DNA from: a virus | Length of the DNA stretch: 49,394 bases | IMG/VR virus record: IMGVR_UViG_3300006754_000030 | Span: 1 to 49,394 of that record | Direction: 5' to 3' (one strand) | In this document: positions 6,489-14,194 of the stretch, one piece after another | How positions within the stretch are numbered: the stretch's first letter is position 1 | Layout of the letters: every line of letters starts with the position of its first letter | The notes under the pieces: generated by a model | Told to the model about the DNA's origin: nothing | The model's input: only the letters and a program-made list of their open reading frames with translations | The model's database searches: none | Program-made: the position numbers and the translations under genes

Positions 6489-7311
6489 ATTGTAAACTCT
6501 CGTTTATTAATTCTCTTATATTGCTCAAACTGGCACCGAACGACGCAGCATTAAACTGAACGTGTGTTGAATGTATAATAGAGACTAGCTCGCCGTCATT
6601 GTTAAAAATAGGAGAGCCCGAACTTCCAGGCGATGCCGGTAGATCACATATAAATGCCTGCCCTTGGGGGTTTTGTCCACCCCAAACACCTCTTAGTATT
6701 GGCACCATATTAAAATCAAACACTCCATAAGGTGCGGCAATATTCCATACCTCTTCTCCAATTCTCGGCGTCGTATTGGAGATCTGTACCGGGATGATAC
6801 CGTCAATACGGTCACTCCTCATAATACAAATATCGTTATTAATGTCTGTGTTTATAATCTCTATATTTTCTGCGATTCTTCCATAAATGTTCATAATATT
6901 ATATGAAACATTTCTGGTTATTGAAGTTGTCAAAGTCATATTTGAGATTGTATCCAACACCTCCTTATCTTGAGGCGTGTTGATAAACATATCCATATCG
7001 CTTTGTCTAGCTGGAGAACAAACATGCTCTGCCGTTAATATATAACTGTGACCTCCTCGATTTAAAAAAACAACAGAACTACCAGACGCTTCGCTGGCAC
7101 TTGTTTCAACACAAATGTCACTCCCTTTTGTCCGACCACACACACTTAAGGATTCTGATTTTCTAATCCTTAAAAATGCACCCCGCAGTTGATAAAAATT
7201 TATCTGTCCATCTTCTAGTGTTGCAGAGGGTTGCACATTGCTCATTTCTGAAAATACAAGCCCAGATACAATCCCAGAGATTCCAAGGGCATATAAAGCT
7301 ACCTTCATCAT
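6487..7311 (-). CDS. Secreted trypsin-like serine protease
   Basis: A 274-residue minus-strand protein. Residues 4-20 are hydrophobic after a Lys, a typical export signal without a lipobox. The chymotrypsin-fold triad can be read: H96 in YILTAEHVC, D160 in NNDICIMR, and S231 in SPGSSGSPIF (GxSGxP site). Cys residues at 58, 67, 98 and 222 could form disulfides, in keeping with export. The family cuts peptide bonds; the target is unknown. It is antiparallel to its neighbours and placed between a tRNA pair and the PhoH gene, like an accessory (moron) gene. It could act in the periplasm for lysis, exclusion of other phages or removal of a host factor. The protease call is strong, the role is not known. 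Confidence 0.85.
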   Translation of the reverse strand: MMKVALYALGISGIVSGLVFSEMSNVQPSATLEDGQINFYQLRGAFLRIRKSESLSVCGRTKGSDICVETSASEASGSSVVFLNRGGHSYILTAEHVCSPARQSDMDMFINTPQDKEVLDTISNMTLTTSITRNVSYNIMNIYGRIAENIEIINTDINNDICIMRSDRIDGIIPVQISNTTPRIGEEVWNIAAPYGVFDFNMVPILRGVWGGQNPQGQAFICDLPASPGSSGSPIFNNDGELVSIIHSTHVQFNAASFGASLSNIRELINESLQ

Positions 7312-7393
7312 ACATTAGTATATATGTTCCTTAAACATTTTATGGTTTCTACTTACTAATGGTGCTACACACATTCCAGCACCAAGGAAAAAT

Positions 7394-8695
7394 ATGACCA
7401 AGCGATATGTGTTGGACACGAACGTATATTTAACAAACTATCAATCACTATATTCATATGAAGACGGAGACATAATAATACCACTAAAGGTTTTAGAAGA
7501 AATAGACAAACATAAAAAAAGGCAAGACAGCGTCGGCTACAACGCACGACAAACCATTAAGGCGCTAGATGAACTGAGAGATCTCGGAAACCTATGCGAA
7601 GGAGTGGCACTGCCTAACTCTACCGGACGTATTGTGGCAAAAAGCTTTGACCGGCGAGACACACCAACCGATTTAGACTCATCAGACGCAGACAATCAAA
7701 TTATTTCTGTAGCACTTACTTGTGTAAGAGAGAGCGCCGATCCTCTTATTGTTGTTACTAGAGACATCAATATGAGAGTTAAATGTGATGCTCTCGGTTT
7801 ATTAACAGAAGACTATGAACCAGATAAGGTAGTAGACTCTTCAGAAGATCTATACAAGGGAATAGTGGACATCACTTTATCACCCGAGGATATTGATGAT
7901 TTCTATTCTGATAAAAGCATACATCTTGAGCATAAAAATTTATTTCCAAATCAATATATTATGCTTACATCGACAACTGACAGCAAAAAGACTGCACTAG
8001 CAAAATTTGTAAACCCCGCCAGCCCCATAAAAAAAATATTTGATACAACTCAAGTTTGGGGCGTTAATGCAAGAAATAGGGAACAACAGTTCGCCATGGA
8101 CGCTCTCATGGACCCATCTATTCCATTAGTATCTCTCGTTGGGAAAGCCGGCACAGGAAAAACTATTTGTGCGATATCTGCCGGATTGCAACAAGTAATG
8201 GAGAGATCTACGAGAGTTTATAATAGACTTATTATTTCAAGGCCCGTGGAGCCCATGGGTAAAGATATTGGATTTTTACCAGGGACGATGGAAGAGAAGA
8301 TGTTGCCTTGGCTAATGCCCATTCAGGATAACCTAAAAAACCTTTTAGGCAACGATGAGGCAAACGTAGAGATGTATATGGAGAAGGGCGTTATTGAGAT
8401 CGAGGCTTTAACCTATATTAGAGGGCGGTCAATCTCTAAAGCATTCGTCATTATCGACGAAGCCCAGAACCTTACACCTCATGAGATTAAAACGATTATA
8501 ACAAGAGTCGGCGAAGGAACCAAGATTGTTTTAATTGGTGACGTCGAACAGATTGATAACATATACATCAATGAAACCTCCAATGGGCTCGCTTATGTTA
8601 TTGAAAGAATGAAAGAGTCAGAACTCTCTTCACACGTTTCGTTTACCAAAGGCGAGCGCTCGAAGTTGGCAACTTTAGCCTCTAAGGTGCTGTAA
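7394..8695 (+). CDS. phoH: PIN-PhoH family RNase/ATPase
   Basis: A 433-residue protein with two domains. The N-terminal PIN domain starts at YVLDTNVYL with acidic D8, and has further acidic residues in LEEIDKH and DADNQII. The C-terminal PhoH ATPase has Walker A GKAGTGKT at 250-257 and Walker B VIIDEAQN with D355-E356. PIN-PhoH (PhoH2) proteins elsewhere are ATP-dependent RNA-unwinding nucleases. PhoH genes are frequent in marine phages, including T4-like cyanophages. A ribosome site AAGGA lies at 7384-7388. It is divergent from the protease gene, with an 82-base gap holding the start signals of both. It likely acts on host or phage mRNA, inferred from the family. Confidence 0.9.
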   Translation: MTKRYVLDTNVYLTNYQSLYSYEDGDIIIPLKVLEEIDKHKKRQDSVGYNARQTIKALDELRDLGNLCEGVALPNSTGRIVAKSFDRRDTPTDLDSSDADNQIISVALTCVRESADPLIVVTRDINMRVKCDALGLLTEDYEPDKVVDSSEDLYKGIVDITLSPEDIDDFYSDKSIHLEHKNLFPNQYIMLTSTTDSKKTALAKFVNPASPIKKIFDTTQVWGVNARNREQQFAMDALMDPSIPLVSLVGKAGTGKTICAISAGLQQVMERSTRVYNRLIISRPVEPMGKDIGFLPGTMEEKMLPWLMPIQDNLKNLLGNDEANVEMYMEKGVIEIEALTYIRGRSISKAFVIIDEAQNLTPHEIKTIITRVGEGTKIVLIGDVEQIDNIYINETSNGLAYVIERMKESELSSHVSFTKGERSKLATLASKVL

Positions 8696-8708
8696 ACTAA
8701 AATAATAC

Positions 8709-8737
8709 TTTACATTTATACCATTAGGTGTTATCTT
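8709..8737 (+). promoter_or_regulatory. Candidate sigma70-type promoter
   Basis: TTTACA at 8709-8714 and TATCTT at 8732-8737 are 17 bases apart (5/6 and 4/6 matches). A good ribosome site AGGAG at 8745-8749 and the ATG at 8756 follow. It would drive the run of genes from 8756 onward. Confidence 0.45.
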
Positions 8738-8755
8738 GTTGCTTAGGAGTAATTT

Positions 8756-9076
8756 ATGAGCAACGAACAACCTGATTTACCAAAGATTTCTGATTTTGAT
8801 GAGAATGAGAATCCTGCACTATCAGAACAAGTTACACCAGATTCAGAAATGAAAACCTGGCTGCTTGAATATGTAGGCGCCAAGCTACAGCCAAAAGACG
8901 ATCTTGTTACAGTAGAGATGATCATTGAAGTTATGTCCGAACAGTTCCCAGAGTTCCTTATGGCACTCGCTGAAGAGAATTGGATTCGTGGATATAGACA
9001 AGCTATAGCCGATGTCGAGACTGGGCAACAAGCTCATCAGAACGAAAAGAACTTTGATATTATAAAAAAGAACTAA
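8756..9076 (+). CDS. Conserved-looking small phage protein, unknown function
   Basis: A 106-residue protein. The first 30 residues are acidic and disordered-looking. The rest is helical, with PKDDLVTVEMIIEVMSEQ and EENWIRGYRQAIADVETG as its most distinctive parts. I have an impression of similar proteins near PhoH or related genes in T4-like marine phages, but cannot verify. No signal peptide or metal site is seen. It is the first gene after the promoter at 8709-8737, with AGGAG 6 bases before the ATG. Confidence 0.6.
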   Translation: MSNEQPDLPKISDFDENENPALSEQVTPDSEMKTWLLEYVGAKLQPKDDLVTVEMIIEVMSEQFPEFLMALAEENWIRGYRQAIADVETGQQAHQNEKNFDIIKKN

Positions 9077-9092
9077 ACTAGGTAGTATATAA

Positions 9093-9767
9093 ATGACCGT
9101 AAGAGATTATATAATGGAATCATCAAAAAAGACAACTCAATATCTATTGTTTAATAGGATTTCTTTTTATGTCCTCTCAGACCTTTCTGAGGATGTTGAT
9201 GTTGTTTCGGTTATAAGCGATATTGAAGACACCATACCAGAACAATTAATGTTCAACGTGGAAACCATTATGGTTGGCCGTTTTGATTTTCTTGTAGATC
9301 GTGGCATCAAAGCTTCGTATCAAGATGGAGCCATATATGTATTGCCAGATCAAGATAGCAACAAAGACATGTTGGACGATATTGTACACGAGGTGGCGCA
9401 CTCAATCGAAGAGACATCATCTATGGAGCTTTATTACGATAGGGAAATAGAAAATGAATTTATCGGAAAAAGAAAGCGTCTAGCCCGCACGCTAGAGTCT
9501 AACGGATTCGATATCAGTTCATATAACTTTTTAAATCCAGACCACGATAAGAAGCTAGACGAGTTCTTATGGTATGAGGTTGGCTACCCAACACTCTTGA
9601 GTATGACAATGGGGTTATTTATAACGCCATACTCATCAGCTTCTATGCGTGAATACTTCGCCGAGGGCTTTGAAGCTTATTATTTGGATGACAGAGATTA
9701 TATCAAAAACACCAGCCCCGCCCTATATAACAAATTACAAGCAATAGAAAAAGCTTTAGGAGAATAA
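9093..9767 (+). CDS. Putative zinc metallopeptidase (HExxH)
   Basis: A 224-residue protein with HEVAH at 99-103, which supplies two zinc ligands and the catalytic Glu. A downstream EYFAEGFEAYYL (from 187) could give the third, Glu ligand, an arrangement resembling gluzincin-type phage peptidases and ATLF-like domains. The context DMLDDIVHEVAHSIEE is typical of true metallopeptidase helices rather than a chance match. There is no export signal, so it probably acts in the cytoplasm or in virions. The frame also has an internal ATG at 9114; 9093 is kept as the longer start. It ends one base before the next gene. Substrate unknown; prohead processing or host protein removal are possible. Confidence 0.7.
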   Translation: MTVRDYIMESSKKTTQYLLFNRISFYVLSDLSEDVDVVSVISDIEDTIPEQLMFNVETIMVGRFDFLVDRGIKASYQDGAIYVLPDQDSNKDMLDDIVHEVAHSIEETSSMELYYDREIENEFIGKRKRLARTLESNGFDISSYNFLNPDHDKKLDEFLWYEVGYPTLLSMTMGLFITPYSSASMREYFAEGFEAYYLDDRDYIKNTSPALYNKLQAIEKALGE

Positions 9768-9768
9768 T

Positions 9769-10167
9769 ATGTCCAATATAAAAGACAAAATCCTTAATAA
9801 GGAAATTAAAATAAGTAAAGATAAGACATCTATAAAGGTTGTGCTTAAGATACAACATTGTACTTGGAGAGATGGAGACAGGCCAATCCTTGTCGACAAC
9901 GCTGCGGTATCAAAACTCCTTTCAGAAGAGGGTTACGAGACTCTCGTTCCAACCAAGAGCGCTTCTTTTTATAACGACTTTTCTGGAAAAGAAAAAACTG
10001 AAGATAAAACTCTAGAGTGGGAGTTCTCGTTAAAGGTTGAAAAGCCAACACCAAAAAAACAACTAAGAAAAAAGACAACAACAAAAACAACCTTGACAAA
10101 TGATACAAAAAGTGTTACTGTTACACAGAAGGATCAACAACCAGAAGATTCAGAAAGCGTAGAATAA
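9769..10167 (+). CDS. Small protein with Lys/Thr-rich tail, unknown function
   Basis: A 132-residue protein. The first 95 residues look like a compact alpha/beta domain (IKVVLKIQHCTWRDGDRPIL, later LEWEFSLKVEK). The C-terminal 35 residues are Lys, Thr and Glu-rich and probably disordered. No known family was recognised. It lies between the putative peptidase and the nuclease with one-base gaps, so it is probably translated together with them and may help one of them. Confidence 0.55.
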   Translation: MSNIKDKILNKEIKISKDKTSIKVVLKIQHCTWRDGDRPILVDNAAVSKLLSEEGYETLVPTKSASFYNDFSGKEKTEDKTLEWEFSLKVEKPTPKKQLRKKTTTKTTLTNDTKSVTVTQKDQQPEDSESVE

Positions 10168-10168
10168 G

Positions 10169-10960
10169 TTGTCACACATATCTTTTTCAGCACTCAAAAA
10201 CTGGAACCAATGCCCCTACTACTATAAGTTGACTTATGTAGATAGGGTCAAGAAGTTTTTGGGTAATCAATACACAGCATTCGGAACAGCACTTCACAGT
10301 GCTTGCGAGAACAAGGTTTTAAACGAGTCTTTGAATGAGCAGGAGCATTTTACTCAAACCTTCTTAGAAGAGTTACAAGGACTACCAGAAGACGTTCGTG
10401 CCGGTATTCCAGAGAAAGATATAAAGAACATGCACATTAGTGGCAAAGAGTTGGCGACGTTGGCTATCCCCGGCCTTAAAAAGACTTTCGGAGATGATTT
10501 TGAGATAGTCTCAACAGAGGAGCAGCTATATTCAGATATTCAAGGAGCCATTGAGAAAGATACAGATTATAAGTTTAAAGGATTTATTGACCTTGTAATC
10601 AAGACTTCTGATGGAAAGTATCACATCATTGATTGGAAGAGTTGCTCTTGGGGTTGGGACGCCCGCCGCCGGTCTGAACCGATGACGACATATCAGTTGA
10701 CCTATTACAAATATTTCTTTGCGAAGAAACATGATATTCCAATGGAGAATGTTGAAACACATTTTGGTCTTTTGAAGCGCACAGCTAAGACAGACCGAGT
10801 AGAAATTTTTAGAGTTACAAGTGGACCTAAGAAGGTCAAGAACTCCCTCACACTATTAAACAGAGCTATAGCAAACATACAGAGTGAAAGGTTTATTAAG
10901 AACCGGCTATCTTGTTCGAGGTGTGAGTTCCATAACACAGAAGAATGCCCAGGGAGATGA
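10169..10960 (+). CDS. Cas4/RecB-like PD-(D/E)XK nuclease with iron-sulfur cysteines
   Basis: A 263-residue protein starting at TTG (10169), as no in-frame ATG occurs near and the conserved N-terminus (FSALKNWNQCPYYYKL) begins at once. It reads as a RecB-family nuclease: H43 in GTALHS, D141 in GFIDLVI, D155 and K157 in IIDWKS, and Q176 in TYQLTYYKYF. C15 plus C249, C252 and C260 at the end reproduce the four-cysteine iron-sulfur pattern of Cas4 and AddB. Such enzymes resect DNA ends. In a phage it probably works in recombination or host DNA breakdown. No CRISPR array or Cas1 lies near. It is followed 1 base later by a glycosyltransferase gene. Confidence 0.85.
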   Translation: MSHISFSALKNWNQCPYYYKLTYVDRVKKFLGNQYTAFGTALHSACENKVLNESLNEQEHFTQTFLEELQGLPEDVRAGIPEKDIKNMHISGKELATLAIPGLKKTFGDDFEIVSTEEQLYSDIQGAIEKDTDYKFKGFIDLVIKTSDGKYHIIDWKSCSWGWDARRRSEPMTTYQLTYYKYFFAKKHDIPMENVETHFGLLKRTAKTDRVEIFRVTSGPKKVKNSLTLLNRAIANIQSERFIKNRLSCSRCEFHNTEECPGR

Positions 10961-10961
10961 A

Positions 10962-12224
10962 ATGACAGAAGACAAGAAAATAAAGATAATGACAATTAGC
11001 GACCACCCTCTCCACCCATCAGGGGTGGGGATTCAAACAAGGTATTTTATTCAGTCTCTTTTAGATACTGGAGAGTTTGAGTTCATTAGTCTTGCAGGAG
11101 CACAAAACCAGCCAGACCATAAACCAATTAAGACTGAGAAGTACGGAGATGACTGGAAAATCTTCCCCGTTGCCGAATTTGGCTCCCAGGAAATCGTAAG
11201 ATCAGTTTTAAGAACCGAGCGCCCAGATGTGCTTTGGATTATGACAGATCCAAGGTTCTATGAGTGGTTATGGCAGATTGATGATGAGGTTCGTTCTCTT
11301 GTCCCTATCGTATATTACCATGTTTGGGACAACTATCCACACCCAACATTCAATAAAAAGTTTTATGAGTCAAATGATACGATTGTAACCATTTCAAAGG
11401 TTACAAGTGATATTGTTCAAACTGTATCCCCAGAGGTTGATGAAATATATCTCCCTCACACTGTTGACACTGAAGTGTTCAAAGCTTTACCGCAAGAAGA
11501 TATTGATAAGTTTAAAGAGGCCCATTTTCATAAGGACGATGATAGGGTTGTATTTTTCTGGAATAACAGGAACGCAAGAAGGAAGCAATCAAACAGTCTC
11601 GTGTTCTGGTTTAAGGAATTTTTAGATAAGGTAGGGCACGATAAGGCTTGCCTGTTGATGCACACTGACCCGAAGGATCCTCATGGTCCCGACCTTGAAG
11701 CCGTAATTGATGAGCTTGGAGTGAATGAAGGTCAGATTATGATATCACCAATTAAATATCCACCGGAGAGGTTGGCTTATCTTTATAATATTGCCGACTG
11801 TACTATAAATATTTCCGATGCTGAAGGTTTTGGATTGTCAACCCTTGAATCTCTTGCTTGTTCCACACCTATTATTGTTAATATGACCGGTGGCCTTCAA
11901 GAGCAGGTAACTGATGGTAAAAACTGGTTTGGTGTAGGCATTCAACCTTCATCAAGGGCACTTATAGGCTCTCAACAAGTTCCCTACATTCGAGAGGATA
12001 GAATTTCAAAAGAGGATTTTATTAACGCATTGACGGAGATTTATGAAATGAAACCATCTAAACGGAAGGAGCTTGGCGAATCGGGTCATAAGCACTTTAT
12101 AAAGAATTATGATATGAAAGACTTTGCCAAAAAGTGGTATGATGTTATAAAGAAGGTTTACAGCGAAAAGGGCTCTTGGAGCGATAGAAAGGGCTACAAG
12201 TCTTGGAAGTTGGAGGAATTATGA
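10962..12224 (+). CDS. GT-B glycosyltransferase, family 4-like
   Basis: A 420-residue protein. The longest open frame begins at GTG 10884, but ATG 10962 is preferred because AGGGAG lies at 10951-10956 and it follows the nuclease stop by one base. The N-terminus holds a Gly-rich loop (HPSGVGIQTRYF) typical of GT4 enzymes. The C-terminal half has ISDAEGFGLSTLES, the E-x7-E nucleotide-sugar site, followed by TGGLQEQVTDGKN. These enzymes move a sugar from a nucleotide donor. In a phage the acceptor may be modified DNA, virion protein or the host surface; nothing in the sequence decides. Its stop overlaps the ATG of the next glycosyltransferase gene. Confidence 0.85.
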   Translation: MTEDKKIKIMTISDHPLHPSGVGIQTRYFIQSLLDTGEFEFISLAGAQNQPDHKPIKTEKYGDDWKIFPVAEFGSQEIVRSVLRTERPDVLWIMTDPRFYEWLWQIDDEVRSLVPIVYYHVWDNYPHPTFNKKFYESNDTIVTISKVTSDIVQTVSPEVDEIYLPHTVDTEVFKALPQEDIDKFKEAHFHKDDDRVVFFWNNRNARRKQSNSLVFWFKEFLDKVGHDKACLLMHTDPKDPHGPDLEAVIDELGVNEGQIMISPIKYPPERLAYLYNIADCTINISDAEGFGLSTLESLACSTPIIVNMTGGLQEQVTDGKNWFGVGIQPSSRALIGSQQVPYIREDRISKEDFINALTEIYEMKPSKRKELGESGHKHFIKNYDMKDFAKKWYDVIKKVYSEKGSWSDRKGYKSWKLEEL

Positions 12225-13426
12225 AGAAGATTATAGTAAGAGGGCCGGCACTATCCAGATCTGGCTATGGAGAGCACTGTAGGGCTGTTTTAAGGGCTCT
12301 AAACGCCTCCGAGGAGGCATACGACGTATATCTCATAAACACCAACTGGGGGCAAACTGGATGGATCCACGAGGACAACGAAGAGCGCCGCTGGATTGAC
12401 AGCCTCATTATGAAAACGGTTACTCTCGGCGCAAAGCAATCTCTAAATACTGTAAGGTTTGATTTATCTTTACAAGTACAACTCCCAACAGAATGGTCAA
12501 ATATGGCTGTTAAAAACATCGGTGTTACTGCCGGCATTGAAACTACAAAAGCCTCTGACAGTTGGACCGCAAGAATAACTGATGTTGACAGGGTTATAGT
12601 ACCATCCAATCATTCAAGACAATGTTTTTCTCATAGCGAGGCAGCTAAACAGAATATAGATATTGTTCCTTTTGCTTTAAGGGAGTTGGATCCCACCCCT
12701 CTAGACCTAGAACTTCGCACAGATTTTAATTTCTTATCAGTAGCGCTCTGGTCCTCACGAAAGAATATCGAACAAACAATTGTTTCATTCCTACAAGAGT
12801 TCAAAGATGATGAGGTAGGTCTTATATTGAAGACCTCGATAAAGAGTGGATCTACCATTGATAGATACTATACCAAAGAGCGTCTAACTAATCTGCTCAA
12901 GAATTTCCCTGAAGAAAGAAAGTGTAAAGTATATCTGTTACATGGAAGTGTGACCGACAATGAGATGTCTTCTTTATACAGAGACAAGCGTGTGTGTTGT
13001 TATGTATCTACGTCACACGGAGAAGGTTTCGGCTTACCAATGTTTGAAGCAGCTTCAGCCGGCCTGCCGGTTATATCGCCTAACTGGGGGGGCCAACAAG
13101 ATTTCTTATCTATTGCAAGAACCAACAGCAGGAAAGAAAACCTATCCCTTACAGTTAAACATGAGGTCGCTGAAGTATCAGATAGGGACTTATGGGATGA
13201 TATAATCATCAAAGGATCTAAGTGGTGCTACCCAGACACAATAAGCTTGAAGTCTAGAATGAGGGAAGCTTATGAGAACCCTGCTAAACAAAATAAAAGA
13301 GCACTAAAATTACAGAAGCATATAAAAAAGTCTTTTACCGAAGACAAAATATATGCTACTATGAATAAAATATTCAAGGAAGTTCTAACTTCCGACGAAG
13401 GAGATAATAAAAATGAAGTTAAGTAA
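12221..13426 (+). CDS. GT-B glycosyltransferase, second
   Basis: A 401-residue protein. An ATG at 12221 with GGAGG at 12212-12216 and an ATGA overlap with the previous stop is chosen over the TTG at 12203. The N-terminal RGPALSRSGYGEHCR is a Gly-containing acceptor/donor loop. The C-terminal half has SHGEGFGLPMFEAASAG, the GT4 E-x7-E site, and NWGGQQDFL. It is not an obvious copy of its neighbour, as the two differ in most other positions by eye. The pair is most likely a two-step sugar pathway. The end overlaps the next gene by 14 bases. Confidence 0.85.
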   Translation: MKKIIVRGPALSRSGYGEHCRAVLRALNASEEAYDVYLINTNWGQTGWIHEDNEERRWIDSLIMKTVTLGAKQSLNTVRFDLSLQVQLPTEWSNMAVKNIGVTAGIETTKASDSWTARITDVDRVIVPSNHSRQCFSHSEAAKQNIDIVPFALRELDPTPLDLELRTDFNFLSVALWSSRKNIEQTIVSFLQEFKDDEVGLILKTSIKSGSTIDRYYTKERLTNLLKNFPEERKCKVYLLHGSVTDNEMSSLYRDKRVCCYVSTSHGEGFGLPMFEAASAGLPVISPNWGGQQDFLSIARTNSRKENLSLTVKHEVAEVSDRDLWDDIIIKGSKWCYPDTISLKSRMREAYENPAKQNKRALKLQKHIKKSFTEDKIYATMNKIFKEVLTSDEGDNKNEVK

Positions 13427-13616
13427 TCAAGCTATTGGAGTCATCATGTTGGCTCTACAAAAAGGCTTACTAGAACAAACAGACGTCGTCAGTATCCTTA
13501 AAGAATTGAATCTAGTCAAACACCCTGATTGCAAGAAGTGGGGTGCCAAGAACGGACAACTTGTAGTTGAGAAGCCACCACAGATTGACGTCAACAAAAT
13601 AAAGGCCGAGGACTAA
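13413..13616 (+). CDS. Small conserved-looking phage protein
   Basis: A 67-residue protein whose first 33 residues (NQAIGVIMLALQKGLLEQ, VVSILKELN) form one or two helices, with a short proline-containing end. The start is inside the end of the glycosyltransferase frame (14-base overlap), with AAGGAG at 13399-13404. Similar short proteins occur, as I recall, in T4-like marine phages. The function is unknown. Confidence 0.55.
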   Translation: MKLSNQAIGVIMLALQKGLLEQTDVVSILKELNLVKHPDCKKWGAKNGQLVVEKPPQIDVNKIKAED

Positions 13617-13619
13617 AAC

Positions 13620-13883
13620 TTGCCAAGGTACACATATAGATGTGAAGATTGCGGAGAACACATAGAGTGTAGTCACCCTATGGGTAAGAAGTATTATAGC
13701 TGCACCGAGATATACGAAGAGTGTGATCGCCGAGGCGTAATAAAAAAAGTACCGCAGAAGTTCTCAACAGTAAATGATATTGTTGACAATAGCTCCTCAA
13801 AGGATAGGGTGGAGAACTTTATAGAAGAGACTAGAGATCAAATAAAAGATATGAAGAAAGATTACAATAAGGATTGGGAATGA
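13620..13883 (+). CDS. FmdB-like zinc ribbon protein
   Basis: An 87-residue protein starting at TTG 13620, right at the conserved MPRYTYRCEDCGE end. FmdB-type zinc ribbons start with the same MPxYxYxCxxC pattern. Cys at 8, 11, 17, 28 and 35 supply candidate ligands, followed by VIKKVPQKFS. The C-terminal third is charged and helical. In bacteria FmdB is a putative regulator. Its place two genes before the late sigma factor suggests a role in transcription, by inference only. The stop overlaps the ATG of the next gene. Confidence 0.65.
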   Translation: MPRYTYRCEDCGEHIECSHPMGKKYYSCTEIYEECDRRGVIKKVPQKFSTVNDIVDNSSSKDRVENFIEETRDQIKDMKKDYNKDWE

Positions 13884-14194
13884 CACAATATATTATTATA
13901 GCGTTCCTGTCAATCCTTATTGTATGTTTTGCCTTTTATACATTTTGGCTCTTAAAAAGACTTGTTGTCGTGTCCGAAAGCATCATGGACCTCAACGAAG
14001 AAATCACCTCATTCTCTTTACATCTTGAAGCGACTTATGAGAAGCCGCTTTATTATGGAGATGAGACACTGAAAGCGTTGTTAGATCATACGAGGTTTAT
14101 ATCCGACTATTGTAATGCTTTTGTTGGCTCATATTCTATAATTGACCTGCCACAACCAGAGCAGATCGAAGATGCAGAAGAGGAACAAGAGTGA
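13880..14194 (+). CDS. Small membrane-anchored protein, unknown function
   Basis: A 104-residue protein. The start at ATG 13880 (ATGA overlap, AAGGA at 13869-13873) is preferred to the TTG at 13874. Residues 4-25 (IIIAFLSILIVCFAFYTFWLL) form one clear transmembrane helix, followed by KRL, so the C-terminus is probably cytoplasmic. A mostly helical, acidic tail follows. It fits no known holin length class convincingly, though a small membrane protein of this kind could be a spanin- or holin-like part. The stop overlaps the GTG of the sigma gene. Confidence 0.5.
   Translation: MTQYIIIAFLSILIVCFAFYTFWLLKRLVVVSESIMDLNEEITSFSLHLEATYEKPLYYGDETLKALLDHTRFISDYCNAFVGSYSIIDLPQPEQIEDAEEEQE

Noticed and set aside
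10169-10960. CRISPR-Cas locus suggested by the Cas4-like gene
   Set aside because: No repeat-spacer array or other cas gene is visible in the window; phage Cas4-like nucleases commonly stand alone.
10884-10961. GTG start 26 codons before the chosen glycosyltransferase start
   Set aside because: It lies inside the nuclease gene and lacks the AGGGAG site that precedes ATG 10962.
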